61,034 bases of DNA from Rhodothermales bacterium (GTDB lineage Bacteria > Bacteroidota > Rhodothermia > Rhodothermales > JAHQVL01): the NCBI GenBank assembly GCA_034439735.1, contig JAWXAX010000090.1, positions 1 through 61,034 of the forward strand. Reading direction: 5' to 3'. This document shows positions 1 to 8,891 of this stretch, piece by piece. Below the pieces are notes generated by a model. That model did not search any database. It had not been told where the DNA came from and saw only the letters and a program-made list of their open reading frames with translations. Position 1 is the first letter of the stretch. Every line of letters starts with the position of its first letter. The position numbers and the translations under genes are program-made.

Positions 1-1205
1 CCTTTGGCGCCGCCGGCGCGGAGGGCGAGCAGGTTCACGTCGTACGACCGTACGCGGCGGTTTTTTTCGCGGTGGCGTTGGAGAGCGAGTTGGATGAGGC
101 GGTGGGCGAGTTCGTCGAACGGGACGCCGCTCGGGGCCCAGAGGTAGAAGGAGAAGGAGCCGGGAATGGTGTTGATCTCGTTGAAGAACACCTGGCCCGT
201 GGCGCCGTCCATGAGGAAGTCGATCCGCGCCAGGCCGGCGCATTCGAACAGGGTAAACACCCGCACGGCGAGCGCCTGAACGGCGGCCGTCTGTTCGTGG
301 GATATGGGGGCGGGGATGATCCGATCCAACGAGGCCATGCCCTCGGAAGGGGCGGCCGACTGCTTGCTCCCCTTGGCCCCGGACGCGCCGCGCATGTATT
401 TCTCCTGGTAGGTGAGCAGCGCCTCGCCGGCGCTGGTCTTCGGCTCCTCAAGCACGCTCGCGGTCGCCTCGTCCGGGCTCCCCATCACCGAGCAGTTGAT
501 CTCCCGCAGGTTGCGGACGGCGTACTCGACCACTACTTTGTCGTCGTACCGCAGCGCATCCTCGATGGCGGCGTCGAGCGTGGCGCGGTCGCGGGCGAGG
601 CGGATGCCGATGGACGAGCCCAGGCGGGCCGGCTTTACGACCACGGGGTAGCCGAGCCGCCTTTCGCACTCGTCGAGCCACTCTTCCTCCCGGTTGCCCC
701 ACTCACTCTCCCGGAAAGCGATGAAATCCACCACCGGAACACCCTGGTCGTGACACACCATCTTCGTGATCACCTTATCCATTCCCAGAGCCGACCCGAA
801 CACGCCGCTCCCGGTATAGGGTACATTGTACGTCTCGCAAATCCCCTGGACACCCCCATTTTCCCCCTCGCCGCCGTGCAGGGCAAGGAAAAGGACGTCT
901 AGCCGCTGCGCCGGCGGCGCCTGTTGCCAGAACCGGAGCTTCTCGCGGGTCTGGAGCTCTACCCCTCCGCCGGGCACGGGCGCCAGCGACACCGGAGTGG
1001 CCTGCGGGATGAGGGCGTCGAGATCCTTGTACCGCTCCAACTCGAGCATCACATCGCCCGAGTACCAGGCGCCGTTTTTGGCGATGTACAGCGGCACCGG
1101 CGTGTACTTCGTGCGATCCATCGCCGCCGCCATCTGCAGCGCCGTGATCACGGATACTTCGTGCTCGGGCGACACGCCGCCGAAAACCAGGCCGATGTTA
1201 AGCAT
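1..1205 (-). CDS. ddl: D-alanine--D-alanine ligase (C-terminus cut by window edge)
   Basis: ATP-grasp ligase that joins two D-alanines for the peptidoglycan stem peptide in the cytoplasm. The reading frame opens at an ATG at 1205 with MLNIGLVFGGVSPEHEVSVI, the typical Ddl N-terminus (GG.S.EHEVS). Further Ddl signatures follow: LALHGGEGENGGVQG, PYTGSGVFGSALGMDK, VVVKPARLGSSIGI, the YQEKY loop near residue 240, and the metal-binding FFNEINTIPGSFSFYLW near the end. About 401 codons are present without a stop. Ddl proteins are usually 310-390 residues, so only the extreme C-terminus should be missing. There is a roughly 20-residue Ala/Gly/Ser-rich insertion after the YQEKY segment. It lies downstream of pyrC on the same strand, 71 nt away, and close to alr, the enzyme that makes its substrate. 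Family identity is near certain from the motifs. Confidence 0.96.
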   Translation of the reverse strand, partial: MLNIGLVFGGVSPEHEVSVITALQMAAAMDRTKYTPVPLYIAKNGAWYSGDVMLELERYKDLDALIPQATPVSLAPVPGGGVELQTREKLRFWQQAPPAQRLDVLFLALHGGEGENGGVQGICETYNVPYTGSGVFGSALGMDKVITKMVCHDQGVPVVDFIAFRESEWGNREEEWLDECERRLGYPVVVKPARLGSSIGIRLARDRATLDAAIEDALRYDDKVVVEYAVRNLREINCSVMGSPDEATASVLEEPKTSAGEALLTYQEKYMRGASGAKGSKQSAAPSEGMASLDRIIPAPISHEQTAAVQALAVRVFTLFECAGLARIDFLMDGATGQVFFNEINTIPGSFSFYLWAPSGVPFDELAHRLIQLALQRHREKNRRVRSYDVNLLALRAGGAK

Positions 1206-1276
1206 TACTTCCAGGTTTTTTCGTTACTACGTGTGGGAATGTCTACAGCCTCCCATACTCATCCCAAGCTATCCCC

Positions 1277-2560
<1,284 letters not shown>

Positions 2561-2561
2561 T

Positions 2562-2783
2562 GAAGGAAAAAGGGGAAAGGAAAAAGGGAAAAGGGAAAAG
2601 GAAAAAGGGAAAAGGAAAAAGGGAAAAGGGAAAAGACAACGGGAGAAAGAGGGCTACTCTATGTGCTGCGACACGTCTAGCATTAGGACTCTCTGTCGCC
2701 TTTTTCGTAAATCGTACCTCACACGATGCACGATTCACCTTGCCTTTTGCCTTTTACCTTCTCCCTTTTGCCTTTTCTCCCCC
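2562..2783. repeat. Heptanucleotide inverted-arm element A
   Basis: The left arm (2562-2636) reads as consecutive 7-mers of the type GGAAAAA and GGGAAAA, about ten units. After a roughly 65-nt spacer, the right arm (2701-2783) reads as 7-mers that start as TCGTAAA-, GATGCAC- and GATTCAC-like units. They then become the reverse complement of the left arm (TTTGCCT, TTTACCT, TCTCCCT). The two arms can pair as a long imperfect hairpin. The element abuts the pyrC start codon on one side. On the other side it overlaps the last codons of the DPP-IV gene. The same architecture, with other heptamers, recurs at 16385, 34892 and 60911. Confidence 0.8.
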
Positions 2784-5138
2784 TTCCGTCTCCACCACCG
2801 TTTGTTGCAGGCTTTCGCGCACGAACTCCGTCATCATCGTATGTAAATGGAGCCGGGTATTGCCGCCGTAGATGCCGTGGTTGCGGCCGGGGTACATCAT
2901 AAACTGGAATGGCTTATTGGCTTCCTGCAGCGCGTCGGCCATCTGGACTGTGTGCTGGAAATGGACGTTGTCGTCGAAGTCGCCATGCACCAGCAACAGG
3001 CGTTGATGGGGCGCCAGCCGGCTCGCGTAATTCACCGGGGCGGAAATCGTGTAGCCGTCGGGGTTATTGGCGGGGGTAGACATGTACCGCTCGGTATAGA
3101 TCGTGTCGTAGAGGCGCCAGTCCGTCACCGGGGCGACAGCCATGCCGAAGCTGAACACGTCCGGCCCCGGTCCTGTGAGCATGGACATCAGCGACATATA
3201 GCCGCCGTAGCTCCATCCCCAGACCCCCATGCGGTTCTCGTCCACATACGGCCGTTCGCCCAACGCGCGGGCGGCGGCGATCTGGTCGGCCGCCTCGAGG
3301 ATGCCGAGCTGGCGATACGGCCGGCTCTTGAATGCCTTGCCGCGCCCCCCGGTGCCCCGATTATCCACGCTCGCCACGATCACGTTCAACTCGTCGGCCA
3401 GATAGGCATGCCACAGGTAGCGGGCTCCCCCCCAGCTGTCCACCACCGTCTGCGAGCCCGGACCGCCGTAGACGTACATCAGGACCGGATATTCGGCCTC
3501 GGGGTCGAACGTGGAGGGTTTGATCAGATAGGCGTTGAGCGGCGTGCCGTCCGCCCCGGGGATCGTCGTGAACTCCGGCTCGGGCAACGCATACCGGGCG
3601 AGCCGGTCGATCAACGTCTGGTTGCTTTCGAGGACGCGGACGGGCTCGCCATCGATTCGGTGCAGGGTGACGACCGGGGGTGAGGCGGCGCTGGAGTAGG
3701 TGTCGATATAAAACTTGGCGTCTTTCGAGAGGCTGACGACGTGGGTACCGGGCTGCGGCGTGATTTTACGCGGCAGCGAGGCCGGGGTATTGGGGGTGAA
3801 GGCCTGTCGATAGTCCGTGGCATAAAGATGCCGCTCGAGCGAGCTGGTGAGGGCGCCGCTGAAATAGACCACGCCGGCGGCGGCGTCGATCCCTTCGACC
3901 TTGCTCACCTCCCAGTTGCCCTGCGTGACGGCCCCGATCCGGATGCCTCCGTTGCGGTGGATGTACAGGTGCCAGTAACCGTCGCTCTCGCTCATCCAGA
4001 GGAAGTGTTCATTGTCATCCAGAAACCACACCTTGCCCTGGGCGACATCGATCCAGGAGGTCTCCGTCTCCGTATAGGCCGTGCGGACGAGGCCATCCGC
4101 GGGGTCCGCGTACAGGAGGTCGACCCGGCTCTGATCGCGGTTCAGGCGGAGCATCCACACCAGATGTGTCCCGCCGATGGGCGGTGTCCAACCCATCCGC
4201 GGGACATACTCGTGGTCATCCCCGGCGCCGAACCAGGTCTCGGTCTCGAAAAATAACATCTCACCGGAACGGACCTCCACGACGCCGACGCGGACTTCGC
4301 TATTGGTTTCGCCGGCCTTCGGGTAGCGAAAGGGCACCTGGCTCGGATACTGCTCGCGCAGATCGGCCAGGAAGAAGTCCCGTGTGTTAGACTCGTCGAA
4401 TTGAAAAAACGAGATGTGCCGGCCATCCGGGCTCCACGACCAGCCGTCGCGCAGGCCAAATTCCTCCTCGTACACCCAGTCCGACGTGCCATTGATGATG
4501 GCCCCTTCGCTGCCATCGTGGGTCAGCGCCCGCTCCTCCATCGTGCGGAGGTCCACCAGGAACAGGTTGCGGTCGCGCACAAAACCCGCATGGCGTCCGT
4601 CCGGGCTAAGCTTGGCGAACATCTGGAACCCGAGGTCGCGCCGGCTGAGGGGTTTCAGGGCGCGGGTGTCGACATCATAGAGGTAATAAAAACCCTTCGT
4701 ATTGGCGCGCCAGACGGGCTCGGAGTCGGTATAGATCAGCGCGGTCTTGCCGTCCGCGCTGAAGGCATACCCTTCGATGGCGATGCGCCGGCCGACATCG
4801 TCCGCCAGGAGTGTGTACCCATCGATCAGCCGCTCGGACGCCTTCGTCTCGAGGTCGAACCGCATCAGGTGCGTGAGGCGCTGGGCGGCATCCTCATCGA
4901 TGTACGTCACGACAGGCCCGGTCGGCGCCCACTCGCCACCCTCGAAGGAGGCTCCGGTGAAGAGGCTCGAGGCATGGATATCCTCCAGCGTTATGCGGGG
5001 GCGCGGCTCGTCGGACGCCGGGGCGGCGGGTTGCGCGAGGGTGGCCGGCGCAAGCAGGGCCGCCCATAAAGCAACAGCATGCCACAGAAGCAGGAAAGGG
5101 GGGGATGACGACGATTCGGAAGTGAGTACGGAGTTCAT
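2754..5138 (-). CDS. Secreted dipeptidyl peptidase IV family serine peptidase (S9B)
   Basis: Prolyl-type dipeptidyl aminopeptidase expected to act in the periplasm or on the cell surface on peptides from protein degradation. I choose the ATG at 5138 because it begins MNSVLTSESSSSPPF followed by a hydrophobic signal segment ending ALLAPATLAQPAAP. An in-frame start 114 nt further upstream would bury this signal. The mature protein has an N-terminal beta-propeller (DPPIV_N) to about residue 510 and a C-terminal alpha/beta-hydrolase domain. The catalytic triad is visible: Ser643 in GWSYGGY, Asp722 in HGDFDDNVHFQ and His754 in GRNHGIYGG. The length of 794 residues is normal. The last dozen residues (GGEKAKGRR) are encoded by the right arm of the neighbouring heptamer repeat, so the tail is probably repeat-derived. 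The gene is divergent from alr, separated by about 107 nt. Confidence 0.95.
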   Translation of the reverse strand: MNSVLTSESSSSPPFLLLWHAVALWAALLAPATLAQPAAPASDEPRPRITLEDIHASSLFTGASFEGGEWAPTGPVVTYIDEDAAQRLTHLMRFDLETKASERLIDGYTLLADDVGRRIAIEGYAFSADGKTALIYTDSEPVWRANTKGFYYLYDVDTRALKPLSRRDLGFQMFAKLSPDGRHAGFVRDRNLFLVDLRTMEERALTHDGSEGAIINGTSDWVYEEEFGLRDGWSWSPDGRHISFFQFDESNTRDFFLADLREQYPSQVPFRYPKAGETNSEVRVGVVEVRSGEMLFFETETWFGAGDDHEYVPRMGWTPPIGGTHLVWMLRLNRDQSRVDLLYADPADGLVRTAYTETETSWIDVAQGKVWFLDDNEHFLWMSESDGYWHLYIHRNGGIRIGAVTQGNWEVSKVEGIDAAAGVVYFSGALTSSLERHLYATDYRQAFTPNTPASLPRKITPQPGTHVVSLSKDAKFYIDTYSSAASPPVVTLHRIDGEPVRVLESNQTLIDRLARYALPEPEFTTIPGADGTPLNAYLIKPSTFDPEAEYPVLMYVYGGPGSQTVVDSWGGARYLWHAYLADELNVIVASVDNRGTGGRGKAFKSRPYRQLGILEAADQIAAARALGERPYVDENRMGVWGWSYGGYMSLMSMLTGPGPDVFSFGMAVAPVTDWRLYDTIYTERYMSTPANNPDGYTISAPVNYASRLAPHQRLLLVHGDFDDNVHFQHTVQMADALQEANKPFQFMMYPGRNHGIYGGNTRLHLHTMMTEFVRESLQQTVVETEGGEKAKGRR

Positions 5139-5245
5139 ACAGACCGAATAAAGTAGGCGGACGCGTGTCGAAAGCCATAAACAGCAGAGGAACCGGATGG
5201 ATCCTGATGGATACATGCCCGGCCCCGTCCTCAGCGTCCATCCCC

Positions 5246-6388
5246 ATGACAACCCTCACTCCGTCGCACATAGCGCAGGCGAGCCCGACGCGCGCCGAGT
5301 TATTGCTGGACCGGCTTCGGTCGAATGTACGCGTTTTGTCCCGCCTTGCCGCGCCGGCCGGCCTTCTGGCCGTCGTCAAGGCGAACGCTTACGGCCATGG
5401 CGCGACCCGCATCACGCGGGTGCTCGAAACCGAAGGCGTCCGGGATTTCGCGGTGGCGCGGCTCGACGAAGCGCTCCGGCTGCGGAGCGAGGGCTGCGAG
5501 GCAAACATCCTGGTCATCGGGGCCCCCCTCATCGAACACATCCCGTTGTATCGGCGCCACCACATCGGGCTCACCGTGTCGTCGGTCGCGGTGGCCGAGG
5601 CCGTGCGGCAGCCGGCGCCCGGTGAGGGCCGGCTGGACGTTCACGTCAAAATCGACACAGGGATGCGGAGGATCGGGGTGGCGCCGAACGAGGCTGCCGA
5701 CGTCATCCACCGGCTGACGGCCGCGCCCGGGGTGCGGGTGGCGAGTGTATGGACCCATTTTGCATCCGCCGGCGCACACGATACGACCTTCGCCCTCGAA
5801 CAGATCGCCCATTTCGACGCCGTACAGGCCGCGATCGGTCCGAACAACCTCCCCCTCCACATCGGCAACACGGCGGCGGTGCTCCGCCTGCGGGACCGGC
5901 TCTGTACAACCGACCGCGAGCGGATCCGCGTCGGCGGCGCCCTCTACGGCGTTTCCCATGAACCCGCTCGGTTGAACGACGCCGGCCTGCTTCCCGTCAT
6001 GCGCCTGGTCTCGCGGGTCGTACATGTCAAGACCGTGCCGGCGGGCGACAGCGTTTCCTACGGCCGAACCTGGTTTGCGACAGCCCCCACCCGGATCGCC
6101 ACGGTGGCCACCGGATATGCCGACGGGTACCCGCGCGCGTTGTCGAACCGCGGCTTCGCCCGGATCGGCGAACAACTCTACCGAATTGCCGGGACGGTGT
6201 GTATGGATATGACGATGCTCGACCTCGGCGCGCCCGACGGACCCGGAGCGGCCGTCGCGGCCGGCGACGATGTTGTCCTCTTTGGACCCGAGGGGCCCAG
6301 CATTTACGATGTGGCCGCATGGAGCGATCGCACCCCGTACGAGATATTGTGCGGCATTTCACCCCGCGTTCCCCGGTTCGACCGGTAA
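5246..6388 (+). CDS. alr: Alanine racemase
   Basis: PLP enzyme that converts L- to D-alanine for cell-wall synthesis. The PLP-binding lysine is Lys45 in AVVKANAYGHG. The C-terminal half has the family blocks VSYGRTW, IATVATGYADGYPRALSN and AGTVCMDMTMLDLG. With the ATG at 5246 (MTTLTPSHIAQASPTRAELL) the protein is 380 residues, the normal size. Upstream in-frame starts at 5207 or 5165 would add up to 27 residues without similarity to the family, so they are less likely. The 107-nt gap to the divergent DPP-IV gene must hold promoters for both directions. Ddl, which uses the product, is encoded 4 kb away on the other strand. Confidence 0.96.
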   Translation: MTTLTPSHIAQASPTRAELLLDRLRSNVRVLSRLAAPAGLLAVVKANAYGHGATRITRVLETEGVRDFAVARLDEALRLRSEGCEANILVIGAPLIEHIPLYRRHHIGLTVSSVAVAEAVRQPAPGEGRLDVHVKIDTGMRRIGVAPNEAADVIHRLTAAPGVRVASVWTHFASAGAHDTTFALEQIAHFDAVQAAIGPNNLPLHIGNTAAVLRLRDRLCTTDRERIRVGGALYGVSHEPARLNDAGLLPVMRLVSRVVHVKTVPAGDSVSYGRTWFATAPTRIATVATGYADGYPRALSNRGFARIGEQLYRIAGTVCMDMTMLDLGAPDGPGAAVAAGDDVVLFGPEGPSIYDVAAWSDRTPYEILCGISPRVPRFDR

Positions 6389-6399
6389 GCCGGCAAAAA

Positions 6400-6433
6400 A
6401 TGGACGTTACTGGAAAACAAAAAAATGTATATT
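6400..6433 (+). promoter_or_regulatory. Possible promoter upstream of the response regulator gene
   Basis: In the 157-nt gap between alr and the response regulator there is one strongly AT-rich patch in otherwise GC-rich DNA, with TATATT at 6428-6433 about 112 nt before the ATG. This resembles a -10 hexamer. No convincing -35 or -33 element is visible, so the assignment is tentative. Confidence 0.22.
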
Positions 6434-6545
6434 GTGAAGACGGCGCATCCAGCGTCCGGCCACCCGGCCACCCCGTGGACCCTGTACGTCCCACTGTCTA
6501 CGACTCAACCACTACGGCTTAACTAAGGCCCCATAGATAGATAAC

Positions 6546-7253
6546 ATGATCACGACCGACTCCTCCCAGATCAATGTGCTCGTCGTAGACGATGAAGAAG
6601 ACGTCGTCGAAGTTGTCAGCCACTTTCTTCAACAGGAAGGCTACACTGTCCACACAGCGTTTGACGGCGAAGAGGCCCTCCAGAAGGCCAATCCCGATAT
6701 CCACCTGATCCTGCTCGACGTCATGCTGCCGGGCCTCGATGGATTCGCCGTGTGCCGCGCCCTCCGTTCCCGCGCAGAGACGGAAACCATCCCGATCATC
6801 TTCCTCACCGCCAAGGTGGAAGAAGAGGATCAGGTCCGCGGCCTGATGATGGGCGGCGACGACTACATCACGAAGCCGGCTTCGCCGCAGGTCATCATCG
6901 CCCACGTCAAGGCGGTGCTCCGCCGCACGGGCGTCGATGAAAGCCGGATGATCCACGTCAACGACCTTGCGATCTACGAAGACGAGTATCGGGCCACGAT
7001 CGACAGCAAGGACCTGGGCCTCACGCTGACGGAATTTGAACTGCTGCGGTACCTCGTCCGCCACCCGCGCAAGGCCTTCACCCGCCAGCAGCTGCTCGAA
7101 ACGATCTGGAAAGACGCCATGATGGTCACCGAACGGACGGTCGACGCACACATCAAGAACCTGCGTGAGAAGCTGGGCGGGTTCGCCCAGCACATCCAGA
7201 CGGTTCGGGGTGTCGGCTACCGGTTCGTGGAAGACGAAGTGCCGCAGGAATAA
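6546..7253 (+). CDS. OmpR/PhoB-family response regulator
   Basis: Two-component transcription factor of 235 residues. The receiver domain (about 9-125) has the acidic pair Asp15/Asp16, phospho-acceptor Asp58 in LILLDVMLPG, Thr88 and Lys110 in DDYITKP. The C-terminal winged-helix domain (about 135-232) carries LTLTEFELLRYLVRHPRKAF, the recognition-helix segment TVDAHIKNLREKLG and the terminal VRGVGYRF. The stop codon is followed directly by the ATG of a histidine kinase gene (TAAATG), so the two are co-transcribed partners. The pairing resembles PhoB/PhoR but no phosphate genes are nearby, so the stimulus is unknown. Confidence 0.95.
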   Translation: MITTDSSQINVLVVDDEEDVVEVVSHFLQQEGYTVHTAFDGEEALQKANPDIHLILLDVMLPGLDGFAVCRALRSRAETETIPIIFLTAKVEEEDQVRGLMMGGDDYITKPASPQVIIAHVKAVLRRTGVDESRMIHVNDLAIYEDEYRATIDSKDLGLTLTEFELLRYLVRHPRKAFTRQQLLETIWKDAMMVTERTVDAHIKNLREKLGGFAQHIQTVRGVGYRFVEDEVPQE

Positions 7254-8747
7254 ATGACCTGGCTACGGCGTCTTGCCTCGTGGATCGCGCTCGTTTTTAA
7301 GGAGGCGTGGTCGCTCGCCTATCCCAAACGGGCTCGGACGCAAACCTGGATGTTTTTGACGTTCGCCCTCTTTGTGGGCGCGGCCGTCCTCGGTGTGGGG
7401 CTTTACGCCGGCCTCGTCCTCAAAGGCCAGTTCGAGAACGCGACCAAGCGCATGCTCCGGGACCAGGGCGTGCGCCTGGTCGCCGCGCTCGTCGATGCCC
7501 CCAGCGAGGCCGATGCCTGGTTCGCGATGGATCAGGCGAGCCGTCTGCTGGACATGCGCATCATCGTCTTGCGCAACGACACGCTCCTGTTCGACGTCCG
7601 CGGCGAGCCGTTTAAACACAATATCCACCTCCCCGCCAATCTGGAAAGCATGCCCGTGTTGCCGGGCCGGCTCGACTTCCTGGAGCACACCACGGAAGAG
7701 GGCACGACGATTCTCATCGGGGTGATGAAACCGCCGGATTCGCCCTACTCGCTGCGTCTCATCGTCCCCGAACCCCCCCTCTACGCGCTCGTCAACCAGA
7801 TGATGATCGCCCTCATTGGCGGCATGGTCGCCACGTTTATCCTGACGCTTTTCGGCAGTTGGGTCGCCTCGCGCGAGGTCACCAAGCCCCTCGAAGCCAT
7901 CAACAAAAGCGCCAGCAGCATCAACGAGGGCAAGTTCGACCAGAAGATATACGTCGATTCCCGCGCCGCGGAGTTCCAGGACCTCGCCAAGAACCTGAAC
8001 CGGATGTCGGATCGATTCCGCGGGAAGATCGAGGACCTCCAGAGCCTCGCCCGCCTGCAGGGCGAGTTCATAGGCAACGTCTCCCACGAGGTCCGCAACC
8101 CCATCTTCGCCGTCAGCGGCTACCTCGAAGCCCTCTCCTCCCCCAACCTCTCCCCGGATCAGCAGAAACGGTACGCCCAGAAGGGGCTCGCGAACCTGGA
8201 GCGGCTGAGCAACCTGTTCAACGACCTCATCGAGATCGCGCGGCTCGAGTATCGGGAGGATCTCATCAAGCCGGCGGTGTTCGACCTCCAGGAGCTGGGG
8301 CTCGAGGTGGCCGAAATGCTACGGCCGAAGGCCGACGCCAAGGATCTGGAGCTTGAGGTCATCAACGCCCCGCAGAGTGTCCTCGCGGATCGCGACCGCG
8401 TGCGCCAGGTGCTCGTGAACCTCATCGAGAACGCCATCGTTTATACAGACGCAGGCCACGTCCGCTTCCGATTCCGCCGGCGCGGCCAGAAGGTGCGCCT
8501 CGAGGTGGTGGATACGGGCCGCGGGATTCCAGAGGACCATCTGGAACGTATTTTTGAGCGCTTCTACCGCGTCGATCCGGACCGATCGCGCAAAAGCGGC
8601 GGCACAGGGCTCGGGCTGAGCATCGTGAAGCAGATCCTGCTTGCACACGACGAACAGATCCACGTGGAAAGCACTCCCGGCCGCGGCACCCGATTCTGGT
8701 TCGATCTCCCGTACGCCGGCGAAAACGCCGAACACGATGTCGACTAA
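7254..8747 (+). CDS. Membrane sensor histidine kinase
   Basis: Inner-membrane sensor kinase of 497 residues, partner of the adjacent upstream response regulator. A first membrane segment (about 33-55) and a second (about 181-203) enclose an extracytoplasmic sensor of about 125 residues. A HAMP linker follows (about 204-256). The HisKA helix has phospho-acceptor His278 in GNVSHEVRNP. The ATPase domain shows NLIENAIVYTD (N box), VVDTGRGIPEDHLERIFERF (G1/F boxes) and GGTGLGLSIVKQ (G2). The gene begins at the base after the regulator's stop codon, which suggests translational coupling. Nothing in the sensor sequence identifies a ligand. Confidence 0.94.
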   Translation: MTWLRRLASWIALVFKEAWSLAYPKRARTQTWMFLTFALFVGAAVLGVGLYAGLVLKGQFENATKRMLRDQGVRLVAALVDAPSEADAWFAMDQASRLLDMRIIVLRNDTLLFDVRGEPFKHNIHLPANLESMPVLPGRLDFLEHTTEEGTTILIGVMKPPDSPYSLRLIVPEPPLYALVNQMMIALIGGMVATFILTLFGSWVASREVTKPLEAINKSASSINEGKFDQKIYVDSRAAEFQDLAKNLNRMSDRFRGKIEDLQSLARLQGEFIGNVSHEVRNPIFAVSGYLEALSSPNLSPDQQKRYAQKGLANLERLSNLFNDLIEIARLEYREDLIKPAVFDLQELGLEVAEMLRPKADAKDLELEVINAPQSVLADRDRVRQVLVNLIENAIVYTDAGHVRFRFRRRGQKVRLEVVDTGRGIPEDHLERIFERFYRVDPDRSRKSGGTGLGLSIVKQILLAHDEQIHVESTPGRGTRFWFDLPYAGENAEHDVD

Positions 8748-8891
8748 GGCGTTCGTATGCGGGTTCAGGTTTTGCCACCGCGCCATGCCGCCGATCCGTT
8801 CAGAAAACGCCGATAGGCTCTGTACGATCGCCGTGCCACCGGAGGCGGCCACTACCCTTACGCCTTGGATTTAACCACCAGTACGATTCGC

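Noticed and set aside
72-902. Long plus-strand open frame opposite ddl
   Set aside because: It is a shadow of the minus-strand ddl frame, which has all family motifs; the plus-strand product is Arg/Gly-rich without family features. The same applies to the many long antisense frames opposite pyrC, DPP-IV, E1 and the ribosomal genes.
2562-2783. CRISPR-like array or simple poly-purine slippage tract
   Set aside because: There are no regular spacers of equal length, and no cas genes are in the window. The 7-nt phase and complementary right arm make a plain homopurine tract an incomplete description.
6371-6402. Terminator after alr
   Set aside because: A short CCGG stem and a run of six A are present, but the stem is only 4 bp and the T-run would be on the wrong strand for alr.
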